A DNA stretch of 64,000 nt from Microbacterium fluvii (lineage in GTDB: Bacteria > Actinomycetota > Actinomycetes > Actinomycetales > Microbacteriaceae): positions 1,550,001-1,614,000 of the forward strand of contig NZ_JAOPFX010000001.1 of NCBI RefSeq assembly GCF_025515205.1. The letters are read 5' to 3'. The notes beneath the pieces are model-generated. The model had not been told where the DNA came from, ran no database searches, and was given only the letters and a program-made list of their open reading frames with translations. The position numbers and the translations under genes are program-made. Below, piece by piece: positions 18,321 through 26,922 of this stretch; position 1 is the stretch's first letter; each line of letters starts with the position of its first letter.

Positions 18321-18343
18321 CGATAACGGCATGTGGTCTGACC

Positions 18344-18371
18344 TTGCAATCCGGAAACACGTACGTAACAC
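18344..18371 (+). promoter_or_regulatory. Probable promoter of the GH42/ABC operon
   Basis: TTGCAA at 18344-18349 and TAACAC at 18366-18371 with a 16-bp spacer give a sigma-70-like promoter. The predicted start falls inside operator 2, so repressor binding would block initiation. Confidence 0.5.
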
Positions 18372-18388
18372 TGGGACCGGTCACAGTT
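18372..18388 (+). promoter_or_regulatory. LacI-type operator 2
   Basis: Second exact copy of the 17-bp sequence, 68 bp downstream of the first, that is between six and seven helical turns. It overlaps the predicted start of the beta-galactosidase transcript. Confidence 0.72.
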
Positions 18389-18457
18389 GGCGAAGAGAGC
18401 CAGGTGACCGTGAGAGTCCGGCGGAGATCCCGCCCCCTGATCCGAAGGAGGGTCTTC

Positions 18458-20482
18458 ATGACCTCGACGCCCGCCTGGCCCGACCTGGGTGGAATCGCCT
18501 ACGGCGGCGACTACACCCCGGAGCAGTGGCCCCGCGAGACGTGGCTCGAGGACGTGGAGCTCATGAAGCAGGCGGGGGTCAACCTCGTCAGCATCGGCAT
18601 CTTCTCCTGGGGCCTCCTGGAGGTGCGCGAGGGCGAGTACGACTTCTCCTGGCTCGATGATGTGATCGAGCTGCTGCATGCGAACGACATCCGCGTCGAC
18701 CTCGGCACTCCCACCGCCTCTCCCCCCGCGTGGTTCTTCGCCCACCATCCCGACGCCCGCGCCGTCACGCGCGACGGCGTCGTGATGGGCTTCGGCGCGC
18801 GCGGCATGGCCTCGCACTCCGCCCCCGCGTATCGCGAAGCCTCCGTGCGCATCGCCTCCGAGCTGGCGCAGCGCTACGGCGACCACCCCGCCGTCGTGCT
18901 GTGGCACGTGCACAACGAGTTCGGCGTCCCTGTGGGCGAGGACTACTCGGCGCACTCCGTGCGGGAGTGGCGCCTCTGGCTGCAGCAGCGCTACGGCTCG
19001 CTCGACGCCCTCAACGCCGCGTGGGGCACCGCCTTCTGGGGTCAGCACTACGGAGAGTGGGATCACGTCGGCGCGCCGGCGGCCGCACCCTCCGTCGTCA
19101 ACCCCGCCCAGCGTCTCGACTTCGCCCGCTTCACCGACCACCAGCTGCGCCAGTGCTTCATCGCCGAGCGCGACGCGATCCGCGCGCACAGCGACCGGCC
19201 GATCACCACGAACTTCATGGCGAACCAGCACAACGGCTGCGACCTGTGGGCGTGGGGCCGCGAGGTCGACATCGTCTCGGACGACCACTACCTGTGGGCG
19301 GCCGACGAAGAGGGCGAGATCGGCCTGGCCATCGCCGCCGACCTCACCCGCTCGGTCGGCGGCGGCGCCCCGTGGATCCTCATGGAGCACTCCACGTCGG
19401 CCGTCAACTGGCAGCCCCGCAACGTCGCCAAGCGCCCGGGAGAGATGGCCCGCAACTCGCTGTCGCACCTCGGCCGCGGTGCCGACGGCATCCTCTTCTT
19501 CCAGTGGCGCGCCTCCCGGTCGGGCGCCGAGAAGTTCCACTCCGCGATGCTGCCGCACGCCGGCACCTCGTCGCGCGTCTTCCGCGAGGTCGTCGACCTC
19601 GGTGCCAAGCTCGGCCGGGTCTCCGACATCCGCGGTTCGCGCGTGCACGCCGACGTCGCGATCCTGTGGGACTTCGAGTCGTTCTGGGCGCAGGATCTCG
19701 AATGGCGCCCGTCGGAGGACGTCACCCACGATGAGCGCATCCGCGCCTACTACGAGCGGCTCTGGCGCGACGGCATCACGGTCGACTTCGCCCTGCCCGG
19801 CCAGGACCTCTCCGGCTACAGACTCGTGGTCGCCCCCGCGCAGTACCTGCTGAGCCGCGCCGACGCCGACAACCTCAACCGCTATGTCGAAGCCGGCGGC
19901 ACGCTGGTCGTGTCGTTCTTCTCCGGCGTGGTCGACGAGCACGACGCCGTGCACGAGGGCGGGTTCGCCGCCCCGCTCGAGCCCGCGCTCGGCCTCACCG
20001 TCGAAGAGCACCTGCCGCTGCGTCAGGGCGATGTCGCCGAGATCTCCTTCGCCGGCGCGACCTACCCCGCCGACGTATGGCAGGAGGACCTCGCGCTCAC
20101 GACGGCCGAGGTGCGCGGCACCTATCTCGACGGCCCCGCCGCCGGGCGCGCCGCCGTCACCCGCAACGTCCACGGCGCGGGCGCCGGGTGGTACGTGGGC
20201 ACCCGACCGGATGCGGCGGGCCTGGCCGCAGTGATGACCGCGGTCTACGCCGACGCCGGCGTCGCTCCCGCCGGACTTCCCGAGGGGGTCGAGACCGTGC
20301 GTCGCCACGGCGACGACGCCGACTTCCTCGTGGTGATCAATCACGGAACCGAGACGGTTTCGTTGCCTGCTTCGGGCCTGAACCTGCTGACGCAGGAGCA
20401 GACCGAGGACAAGCTGGTGCTGCCGGGTGGGGACGTCGCCGTCCTCCGTCAGCCGCACACAGCCGAAGGGGGTGGTCATTGA
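18458..20482 (+). CDS. GH42 beta-galactosidase
   Basis: A 674-residue retaining beta-galactosidase of family 42. Domain A is a TIM barrel beginning GGIAYGGDYTPEQWP, with the acid/base Glu in WHVHNEFG (residue 154) and the nucleophile Glu in LMEHSTSAVNWQ (residue 310). Domain B follows with the glutamine-amidotransferase-like fold (VAPAQYLLSRADADNL), and a small beta domain closes the chain. No signal peptide is present, so it acts in the cytoplasm on oligosaccharides brought in by the adjacent importer. ATG 18458 has a strong GAAGGAGG site 6 bp upstream. It is the first gene of the operon and lies under the two LacI operators. Lactose, galacto-oligosaccharides and galactan fragments are all possible substrates; the layout resembles ganA with ganSPQ of Bacillus subtilis. 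Confidence 0.94.
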   Translation: MTSTPAWPDLGGIAYGGDYTPEQWPRETWLEDVELMKQAGVNLVSIGIFSWGLLEVREGEYDFSWLDDVIELLHANDIRVDLGTPTASPPAWFFAHHPDARAVTRDGVVMGFGARGMASHSAPAYREASVRIASELAQRYGDHPAVVLWHVHNEFGVPVGEDYSAHSVREWRLWLQQRYGSLDALNAAWGTAFWGQHYGEWDHVGAPAAAPSVVNPAQRLDFARFTDHQLRQCFIAERDAIRAHSDRPITTNFMANQHNGCDLWAWGREVDIVSDDHYLWAADEEGEIGLAIAADLTRSVGGGAPWILMEHSTSAVNWQPRNVAKRPGEMARNSLSHLGRGADGILFFQWRASRSGAEKFHSAMLPHAGTSSRVFREVVDLGAKLGRVSDIRGSRVHADVAILWDFESFWAQDLEWRPSEDVTHDERIRAYYERLWRDGITVDFALPGQDLSGYRLVVAPAQYLLSRADADNLNRYVEAGGTLVVSFFSGVVDEHDAVHEGGFAAPLEPALGLTVEEHLPLRQGDVAEISFAGATYPADVWQEDLALTTAEVRGTYLDGPAAGRAAVTRNVHGAGAGWYVGTRPDAAGLAAVMTAVYADAGVAPAGLPEGVETVRRHGDDADFLVVINHGTETVSLPASGLNLLTQEQTEDKLVLPGGDVAVLRQPHTAEGGGH

Positions 20483-20537
20483 CCGACCACTCTCACGCGG
20501 GGAGACTCGCAAATCAGCAGCACTGAGAGAAACACCC

Positions 20538-20559
20538 GTCACGGCTGACCGGCCGTGAC
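20538..20559 (+). other. Intercistronic hairpin between the beta-galactosidase and binding-protein genes
   Basis: GTCACGGC (20538-20545) and GCCGTGAC (20552-20559) form a perfect 8-bp stem with a 6-nt loop and no following T run. It lies in the 152-bp gap before the binding-protein gene. It may adjust mRNA stability or partial read-through; an operator role is also possible, given the dyad symmetry. Nothing else was seen in the gap. Confidence 0.45.
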
Positions 20560-20634
20560 ACCCACCATCGGTCGTGACGACGCGACCTCGCACAGAGGCC
20601 GCGTCGGATCGTCCACCCTATGGAAGGAAAATCC

Positions 20635-21876
20635 ATGCGCAAGTTGGGTATCGGCATCGCTGCACTCGCAGCGGGCACCCTTCTGCTGGCCGGTTGCTCG
20701 GGCAGCAGCACCCCCACCGCCACCGAGTCAGAGGACACGGCGATCGACGCCTCCGGCGTGACGCTGACGATCTGGACCGACGAGAACCGCAAGCCGGCGA
20801 TCGAAGCGGCCGCGAAGGTCTTCGAAGAGGAGACGGGCGGCAAGATCGAGCTCGTCCAGAAGAACTTCGACGACATCCGCACCGACTTCATCAACCAGGT
20901 CCCCACCGGCAACGGCCCCGACCTGACGATCGGCGCGCACGACTGGCTGGGCGCCCTCGTGGCCGCCGGTGTCGTCGACACGATCGACCTCGGCGACAAG
21001 GCCAGCTCGTTCGAGCAGGTCGCCCTCGACGCGATGACCTACGACGGCCAGCTCTACGCGCTGCCCTACTCGTTGGAGACCATCGCGCTCATCCAGAACA
21101 CCGACCTGGTCGGCGAAGACGTTCCCGCCACGTGGGACGACCTCGTCGCGCAGGCGGATGCCGCAGGCGCCGAGCGTCCGATCGCGATCAACACCGCCGG
21201 CCAGACCGGTGACGCCTACACGATGTACGGCTTCCAGACGTCGTTCGGCGCCCCGGTGTTCGTGCAGGACTCGTCGGGCTCGTACACCACCGAGGTGGGC
21301 ATGGGCGGCGAGGCCGGCGAGGCGTTCGCCCAGTGGCTCAGCGACAACGGCAAGAAGGGCACCGGCTACATCTCGACGACTGTCGACTACGACATCAACA
21401 ACGAGCTGTTCGCCAGCGGCAAGGCCGCCTTCACGGTGCAGGGCCCCTGGGCCGTCGAGGCGCTCACCGCAGACGGCGTCAACATCAAGGTCAGCCCGAT
21501 CCCCTCGGCCGGCGGCGAGACCGCTTCGCCGTTCGTGGGCGTGCAGGGCTTCTACCTGAGCTCGCAGAGCAAGAACGCTCTGGTCGCCCAGGAGTTCCTC
21601 GTGAACTACATCGCCACCGAAGACGCCCAGCAGGCGCTCTACGACGCCGACCCGCGCATCCCCGCGTGGAGCACGGTCGCCGAGAAGGTCTCGTCCGACC
21701 CGGTGATCGCCGGCTTCCTCGCCTCGTCGCAGAACGGCGTGCCGATGCCCTCGATCCCCGAGATGGGTTCGGTCTGGGACCTCTGGAACGCCGCTCAGGT
21801 GCAGATCATCGACGGCGCTGACCCGGTCAGCACGTGGAACAAGATGATCGACGACCTCAACTCGGCGCTCGGCTGA
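20635..21876 (+). CDS. Sugar ABC transporter substrate-binding lipoprotein (MalE/GanS-like)
   Basis: A 413-residue family-1 solute-binding protein. The lipobox LLLAGC (Cys about 22) follows a hydrophobic leader, so the mature protein is tethered outside the membrane. The maltose-binding-protein fold is shown by TLTIWTDENRKPAIEAAAKV, PDLTIGAHDWLGALVAAGVV, LYALPYSLETIALIQNTDL and FTVQGPWAVEAL. ATG 20635 is preferred to ATG 20620 because GGAAGGAAAA is correctly placed before it and the signal peptide then has the normal length. It delivers an oligosaccharide to the two permeases that follow. The cytoplasmic beta-galactosidase and LacI regulator suggest a beta-galactoside. No ATPase gene is present, so a shared MsiK-type ATPase encoded elsewhere is likely. 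Confidence 0.92.
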   Translation: MRKLGIGIAALAAGTLLLAGCSGSSTPTATESEDTAIDASGVTLTIWTDENRKPAIEAAAKVFEEETGGKIELVQKNFDDIRTDFINQVPTGNGPDLTIGAHDWLGALVAAGVVDTIDLGDKASSFEQVALDAMTYDGQLYALPYSLETIALIQNTDLVGEDVPATWDDLVAQADAAGAERPIAINTAGQTGDAYTMYGFQTSFGAPVFVQDSSGSYTTEVGMGGEAGEAFAQWLSDNGKKGTGYISTTVDYDINNELFASGKAAFTVQGPWAVEALTADGVNIKVSPIPSAGGETASPFVGVQGFYLSSQSKNALVAQEFLVNYIATEDAQQALYDADPRIPAWSTVAEKVSSDPVIAGFLASSQNGVPMPSIPEMGSVWDLWNAAQVQIIDGADPVSTWNKMIDDLNSALG

Positions 21877-21884
21877 TGACACGC

Positions 21885-21918
21885 GCGGGGGCAGGGTGCC
21901 TCGGCATCCTGCCCCCGC
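21885..21918 (+). other. Strong intercistronic hairpin after the binding-protein gene
   Basis: A 16-bp stem (21885-21900 with 21903-21918, one G-U pair) with a minimal loop lies 9 bp after the binding-protein stop and 37 bp before the permease start. There is no T run. Such hairpins commonly protect the upstream message or cause partial termination, so that binding protein exceeds permease. A similar hairpin follows the second sugar-binding gene of the window. Confidence 0.6.
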
Positions 21919-21955
21919 TACATTGAACCCAACTCGTCCCACGAAGGAGACGCCC

Positions 21956-23584
21956 ATGTCGACGCCGAACGGAACGGTCGCCGCACCACCCACGCCCTCC
22001 GGCGACGACTCGACACCCCCCGCCGCCCGCGAATCCCACGCGCGCAACTGGAAGGGCATGGGCTGGGCGTTTCTGGTCAAGGTGCTGCTGCTGGCCGTCA
22101 TCAACGCCTTCGGCATCTTCACGATCATCGCCGGCATCGAAGCCGGCAACTGGATCGTCGTCGGCGCGATGGTGCTCATCGTCGTCGCCGCCGACTGGAT
22201 CTACTTCTCCAAGCGCCCCATCGCGCTGAAGTACCTCTTCCCCGGACTCGTCTTCCTCTTCGTCTTCCAGGTCTTCATCTTCGGCTACACCGCCTACATC
22301 GCCTTCACCAACTACGGCACGGGCCACGTCGGCACGCAGGAGCAGGCCGTGCAGGCCGCCCTCATCCAGGGCGAGCGCCGCGTCGAGGGCTCCCCCACCT
22401 ATCCGCTCGTCGTCGTCGAGCAGGGCGACACGCTCGGCTTCGCCATCAACGACGAGGGCGAGGTCAAGGTCGGCAGCGAGGAGCAGCCTCTCGAGACCGT
22501 CGCCACGACCGGCGACTCCGGCGCCCCCACCGAGGTTCCGGGGTGGACGATCGTCCCCCGCAACCAGCTCATCAGCGACCCCGACATGGCCACCGCCGTG
22601 CAGGATCTGCGCGTGCCCGTCTCAGACGACCCGAACGACGGCTCGATCCGCACCCGAGAGGGCAGCACCGGCGCCGTGTACACCTCGACGATGGTGTGGG
22701 ACGCAGAGGCGCAGACGATCACCGACACGACCAGCGGCACCGTCTACACCGCAGACGATCACGGCAACTTCGTCGCCGAAGACGGCACGACCCTTCCCAC
22801 CGGCTGGGTCGCCCACGTCGGCTGGGAGAACTTCGCCCGGCTGTTCACCGACCCCGCGATGGTGCAGCCGCTGGCGATGGTCACGGCCTGGACCTTCGCC
22901 TTCGCGATCCTCTCGGTGTTCGTGCCGTTCGCGATGGGCCTCGTGATGGCGATCATCTACAACGATCCGCGCGTCCGAGGTCGCAAGATCCTGCGCACCC
23001 TGTTCGTGCTGCCCTACGCCTTCCCCGCCTTCATGTCGGCGCTGCTGTTCCGCGGCATGTTCAACGCCGAGTTCGGCATCATCAACGAGCTGTTCTTCGG
23101 CGGGGCCAACATCAACTGGCTGGGCGATCCGTGGCTCGCTCGAGGCGCCGTGCTCTTCGTGAACATCTGGCTCACGTATCCGTACTTCTTCCTCGTGTGC
23201 ACGGGCGCCATCCAGGCCCTCCCCGCCGACGCGCTGGAGGCGGCATCCATCGACGGCGCGAGCAAGTTCCGCCAGATGCGCTCGATCATCCTGCCGCTGG
23301 TTCTCGTGTCGACCGCGCCGCTGCTGATCTCGTCGTTCGCGTTCGCGTTCAACAACTTCACGATCATCTACATGTTCAACAACGGCGGGCCCGCGATACC
23401 AGGGGCGCCATATGCCCTGGGTGCGACCGACATCCTGATCTCGGCCATCTACGACATCTCCGGCGTCTCGGGAGGCGCCGCCGACTACGGCCTGGCGAGC
23501 GCCCTGTCGATCCTGGTGTTCATCGTCGTCGGAATCATCGCCGCGCTCGCCTTCCGCCAGACCAAGAAGCTCGAGGAGTTCTAG
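21956..23584 (+). CDS. Sugar ABC transporter permease, MalF/GanP type
   Basis: A 542-residue inner-membrane permease. Two helices (about residues 40-80) and a third near 88-110 precede an extracytoplasmic insertion of roughly 170-180 residues. The six-helix transport core then follows, with the ATPase-coupling EAA loop ALEAASIDGASKFRQMRSIILPL near residues 425-447. A large loop between helices 3 and 4 is also the hallmark of E. coli MalF, where it (P2) docks on the binding protein. ATG 21956 has GAAGGAG 6-7 bp upstream. The gene is followed after 2 bp by its partner. It forms one half of the channel for the beta-galactoside importer. Confidence 0.91.
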   Translation: MSTPNGTVAAPPTPSGDDSTPPAARESHARNWKGMGWAFLVKVLLLAVINAFGIFTIIAGIEAGNWIVVGAMVLIVVAADWIYFSKRPIALKYLFPGLVFLFVFQVFIFGYTAYIAFTNYGTGHVGTQEQAVQAALIQGERRVEGSPTYPLVVVEQGDTLGFAINDEGEVKVGSEEQPLETVATTGDSGAPTEVPGWTIVPRNQLISDPDMATAVQDLRVPVSDDPNDGSIRTREGSTGAVYTSTMVWDAEAQTITDTTSGTVYTADDHGNFVAEDGTTLPTGWVAHVGWENFARLFTDPAMVQPLAMVTAWTFAFAILSVFVPFAMGLVMAIIYNDPRVRGRKILRTLFVLPYAFPAFMSALLFRGMFNAEFGIINELFFGGANINWLGDPWLARGAVLFVNIWLTYPYFFLVCTGAIQALPADALEAASIDGASKFRQMRSIILPLVLVSTAPLLISSFAFAFNNFTIIYMFNNGGPAIPGAPYALGATDILISAIYDISGVSGGAADYGLASALSILVFIVVGIIAALAFRQTKKLEEF

Positions 23585-23586
23585 AG

Positions 23587-24501
23587 ATGTCTGCGACCAC
23601 GACTCAGGCCCCTGCCACCTCCGCCTCCCCTGCGCGGGAGAAGCGGCGGGCCGGTCAGAACCGCCGCTGGTTGCTCGAAGTCGGCTGGAAGTACCTGCTG
23701 GCCCTGGTGATCCTGTTCTACGCGATCTTCCCCCTGCTGTACGTGCTGTCGGCCTCGTTCAACCCGAAGGGGAGCCTCGCCGCCTCGACCGCGATGTTCT
23801 CGGCCTTCGACCTGTCGAACTACGCCGCGCTCGGCGACACCCGCTACTGGACCTGGTACGCCAACACCCTCATCGTCGGCATCTCGGCCGCGGTGGGTGC
23901 GGTCATGATGGGAGCCGCCGCCGCCTACGCGTTCTCGCGGTTCCGCTTCAAGGGGCGCCGCACGAGCCTGACGGCGCTGCTGATCATCCAGATGTTCCCG
24001 CAGGCCCTCGCGTTCGTCGCCATCTTCCTCATGCTGCTCTCGCTCGGAGAGGTGATCCCGGCGCTGGGCATCGACTCGAAGATCGCCCTCATCTGCATCT
24101 ACCTCGGCGGCGCGCTGGGCGTGAACACCTTCCTCATGTACGGGTTCTTCAACACGATCCCGATCGAGATCGACGAGTCGGCCAAGATCGACGGCGCCAC
24201 CCACGCCCAGATCTTCTGGCGGCTGATCATGCCGCTGGTGACCCCGATCCTCGCGGTCGTCGCCCTGCTGGCCTTCATCGCGGCCTTCGGCGACTACATC
24301 ATCTCGAAGATCGTGCTCGTCTCGGAGCAGAACTGGACGCTCGCGGTCGGCATGTTCCAGTGGGTGTCGAACCAGCTCTCGGCCAACTGGGGCATCTTCG
24401 CCGCCGGTGCGGTGCTGGCCTCGATCCCCGTGCTGGTGCTCTTCTTCTCACTCCAGCGCTACATCGTGGGCGGCCTCACGGCCGGATCCGTCAAGGGCTG
24501 A
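23587..24501 (+). CDS. Sugar ABC transporter permease, MalG/GanQ type
   Basis: A 304-residue permease with six membrane helices. The EAA coupling loop IEIDESAKIDGATHAQIFWRLIMPL has the family's conserved Gly. The C-terminus LQRYIVGGLTAGSVKG is the typical MalG ending that contacts the ATPase Q-loop. It starts 2 bp after the MalF-like stop and is the last gene of the operon, ending just before a hairpin shared with rsmI. It forms a heterodimeric channel with the upstream permease. Confidence 0.93.
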   Translation: MSATTTQAPATSASPAREKRRAGQNRRWLLEVGWKYLLALVILFYAIFPLLYVLSASFNPKGSLAASTAMFSAFDLSNYAALGDTRYWTWYANTLIVGISAAVGAVMMGAAAAYAFSRFRFKGRRTSLTALLIIQMFPQALAFVAIFLMLLSLGEVIPALGIDSKIALICIYLGGALGVNTFLMYGFFNTIPIEIDESAKIDGATHAQIFWRLIMPLVTPILAVVALLAFIAAFGDYIISKIVLVSEQNWTLAVGMFQWVSNQLSANWGIFAAGAVLASIPVLVLFFSLQRYIVGGLTAGSVKG

Positions 24502-24512
24502 TCCCTCGACTT

Positions 24513-24555
24513 CAGGCGGCGCTCGCCGTCAGTTCCTGACCGCGAGCGCCGCCTG
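24513..24555 (+). terminator. Probable terminator of the beta-galactoside operon, overlapping the rsmI 3' end
   Basis: A perfect 13-bp inverted repeat (24513-24525 with 24543-24555) and a 17-nt loop follow the last permease gene. The right arm lies within the last codons of the convergent rsmI gene. The stem is GC-rich but has no long T tract, as is common in high-GC actinobacteria. Confidence 0.6.
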
Positions 24556-25347
24556 ATAGAGCTCACGGGACGAATGCCCGGTGTGCGCCGAGACCTCGGC
24601 AGCGGCATCCTTCAGCCGTCCGCCGTCTCGGACGATCTCGAGCACCTGCGTGACGGCGTCGGGGAACGCCACCTCGCGTGCCTGCGCCCCCGCCACGACG
24701 ATCACGAGCTCGCCCCGCGCGCCCGCCTCGGCCCACGCGGCGAGCTCGGCGAGCGTGCCGCGGGCGACCTCCTCATGCAACTTGGTGAGCTCGCGGCACA
24801 CCGCCGCCCGACGGTCGGCGCCGAAGCCATCGGCCATGTCGGCGAGGGATGCTGCGACCCGGGTCGGCGCCTCGAAGAACACCATCGTGCGCTGCTCGGC
24901 CGACAGCGCACGGAAGACGGAGCGCCGCTCCCCCTGCTTGCGAGGGAGGAACCCCTCGAACGTGAAGCGGTCGGTGGGAAGGCCCGAGACCGCCAGCGCC
25001 GTCAGCACGGCGCTGGGGCCGGGGATCGCGGTGACCGTGACCCCCTGCGCGGCGGCTTCGGCGACCAGGCCGTATCCAGGGTCGCTGACGGTGGGCATGC
25101 CCGCGTCGCTGAGCACGAGCACGTCGACGCCGCGCGCGAGCTCGACGATCTCGGCCGCCCGCTGCTTCTCGTTGTGGTCGTGCAGCGCGATCAGCCGCGG
25201 CCTGTTGTCGATGCCGAGCGCGGCGAGCAGGCGCTGGGTCGTGCGGGTGTCCTCCGCCGCGACCACCGACGCCTCGGTGAGCGCCTCGACCAGGCGGCGG
25301 GAGGCATCGCCGAGGTTTCCGATCGGCGTCGCGGCGAGGATGATCAC
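24529..25347 (-). CDS. rsmI: 16S rRNA (cytidine1402-2'-O)-methyltransferase
   Basis: RsmI 2'-O-methylates C1402 in the decoding centre of 16S rRNA. The 272-residue protein has the tetrapyrrole-methylase-like fold: N-terminal IILAATPIGNLGDASRRLVEAL, AAEDTRTTQRLL, the SAM-binding VLVLSDAGMPTVSDPGY and AIPGPSAVLTALAVSGLP. The motif FFEAPTRV and a short HTH-like C-terminus (SSRELYQAALAV) follow. GTG 25347 is the start; TATGCT lies 6 bp upstream within a palindrome shared with the divergent pmt gene. The pmt-rsmI divergent pair is conserved in actinobacteria. Confidence 0.95.
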   Translation of the reverse strand: MIILAATPIGNLGDASRRLVEALTEASVVAAEDTRTTQRLLAALGIDNRPRLIALHDHNEKQRAAEIVELARGVDVLVLSDAGMPTVSDPGYGLVAEAAAQGVTVTAIPGPSAVLTALAVSGLPTDRFTFEGFLPRKQGERRSVFRALSAEQRTMVFFEAPTRVAASLADMADGFGADRRAAVCRELTKLHEEVARGTLAELAAWAEAGARGELVIVVAGAQAREVAFPDAVTQVLEIVRDGGRLKDAAAEVSAHTGHSSRELYQAALAVRN

Positions 25348-25371
25348 CGCCCCAGCATAGGCTGGGGCGGT
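25346..25371. promoter_or_regulatory. Palindromic bidirectional leaderless promoter between rsmI and pmt
   Basis: An 11-bp arm at 25346-25356 and its exact reverse complement at 25361-25371 flank the spacer ATAG. Each strand has a -10 hexamer (TATGCT for rsmI, TAGGCT for pmt) followed by the same 6 bp, GGGGCG, and then GTG. The two start codons are separated by only 22 bp, so both -10 elements overlap physically and the two promoters should exclude each other. Confidence 0.75.
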
Positions 25372-26920
25372 GACGACGACCGCCCCCGCCCAGCACGCGG
25401 AGCGCCTGCCGCTGCTCGACCGCGTGCGACTGCAGATCGCCGCCGACCCTCGGCGCGTGCGGCTGTGGCGCTGGCTCGCGCCGACCCTCATCGTGCTGCT
25501 GGCAGGCATCCTGCGGTTCTGGAACCTCGCCCACCCGCACGCGCTGATCTTCGACGAGACGTACTACGCGAAAGACGCCTGGACGCAGTGGAATCTCGGA
25601 TACCCCTCGACCTGGCCCGAGGGCGCCGACGAGCGCTTCCTCGCCGGAGAGACCGACATCTTCTCGGCCGACGGCAGCTACGTCGTGCATCCGCCGCTGG
25701 GCAAGTTCCTCATCGGCATCGGCTTCGCCCTCTTCGGCCCCGACACCGCCCTCGCCTGGCGCTTCATGCCGGCCGTGTTCGGCACGGCCCTCGTGCTGCT
25801 CGTCTACCTCGTCGCCCGCCACCTCACCGGCTCGATCGCGTTCGCGAGCGTCGCGGGGGTGCTCCTGGCCGTCGACGGCCTCGCGATCGTGCTCAGCCGG
25901 GTGGCGCTGCTCGACATCTTCCTCGCCTTCTTCACCGTGCTGGCGTTCTGGTTCGTGCTGCTCGACAGACGCCGGCACCTCCCGCGGCTGACACGGGCGA
26001 TCGGAGCGCGAGCCGAGACGCCTCCCGCCTGGGGTCCGCTGCTGTGGAACCGCCCCTGGATCATCGCGGCGGGTCTCGCCGTGGGGGCGGCGACCGCCGT
26101 CAAGTGGTCGGGACTCTACGTCGCGGCCGCCCTCGGCATCTACCTCGTGGTCACCGACGCGCTCGCGCGGAGGCGCCTGGGGGTGACGTTCTGGCCGATG
26201 GATGCGGTCCGTCAGGGTCTCGTGGACTTCGTGCTGTTCGTGCCGGTGGCCGCTCTCGTCTATCTCGCCTCGTGGACGGGCTGGCTCACGACCGACGGGG
26301 GGTACGGCCGGCACGCCCTCGACGAGACGCCGTGGAGCGGCTTGTGGTCGTGGGTGCCGCTGCCGCTGCAGAACCTGTGGGCGTACCACGAGCAGATGTA
26401 CGGCTTCCACGTGGGGCTGACCTCGGGGCACAGCTACGCCTCACCGGCGTGGCAGTGGCCGCTGCTGACCCGCCCGACCTCGATGTACTACCAGCAGGAC
26501 GGCGACCTGGTGCAGAACATCTACAGCATGCCCAATCCGCTCATCTGGTGGGCGGGCGTGGCGGCGGTGCTGTGGCTGACCTACCGGTTCGTCGTCGCCC
26601 GCGACTGGCGGCACGCGGTCGTGCTCACCGGCATCGCCGCGACGTACGTGCCGTGGCTGCTCTACCCCGAGCGCACGATCTTCCAGTTCTACACGATCGC
26701 GATCGTGCCCTTCATGGTGCTCGCCCTCACCTTCGCGCTGCGCGACGTCGCCGGGCGCCCCGACGACTCGGCCTCCCGCCGCATATCGGGCCAGCGCGTC
26801 GTGATGGTGTTCCTCGTGGTCGCCGTCGCGATCTCGGCGTTCTGGTACCCGATCCTCACCGCGACCAGCGTGCCCTATGAGTTCTGGCAGCTGCACAACT
26901 GGATGCAGAGCTGGATCTGA
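25370..26920 (+). CDS. pmt: Dolichyl-phosphate-mannose-type protein O-mannosyltransferase
   Basis: A 516-residue polytopic GT39 enzyme that moves mannose from polyprenyl phosphate to Ser/Thr of proteins as they are secreted. The first extracellular loop has the catalytic acidic pair in HALIFDETYYAKDAW, with the aromatic/His motif SYVVHPPLGKFLIGIG after it. About ten membrane helices are visible, with the PMT-type middle loop DETPWSGLWSWVPLPLQNLW. GTG 25370 follows a -10 element by 6 bp. In actinobacteria this gene lies next to rsmI, and its targets are cell-envelope lipoproteins. The 3' side has a short direct repeat and then the haem operon on the other strand. Confidence 0.93.
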   Translation: MTTTAPAQHAERLPLLDRVRLQIAADPRRVRLWRWLAPTLIVLLAGILRFWNLAHPHALIFDETYYAKDAWTQWNLGYPSTWPEGADERFLAGETDIFSADGSYVVHPPLGKFLIGIGFALFGPDTALAWRFMPAVFGTALVLLVYLVARHLTGSIAFASVAGVLLAVDGLAIVLSRVALLDIFLAFFTVLAFWFVLLDRRRHLPRLTRAIGARAETPPAWGPLLWNRPWIIAAGLAVGAATAVKWSGLYVAAALGIYLVVTDALARRRLGVTFWPMDAVRQGLVDFVLFVPVAALVYLASWTGWLTTDGGYGRHALDETPWSGLWSWVPLPLQNLWAYHEQMYGFHVGLTSGHSYASPAWQWPLLTRPTSMYYQQDGDLVQNIYSMPNPLIWWAGVAAVLWLTYRFVVARDWRHAVVLTGIAATYVPWLLYPERTIFQFYTIAIVPFMVLALTFALRDVAGRPDDSASRRISGQRVVMVFLVVAVAISAFWYPILTATSVPYEFWQLHNWMQSWI

Positions 26921-26922
26921 CG

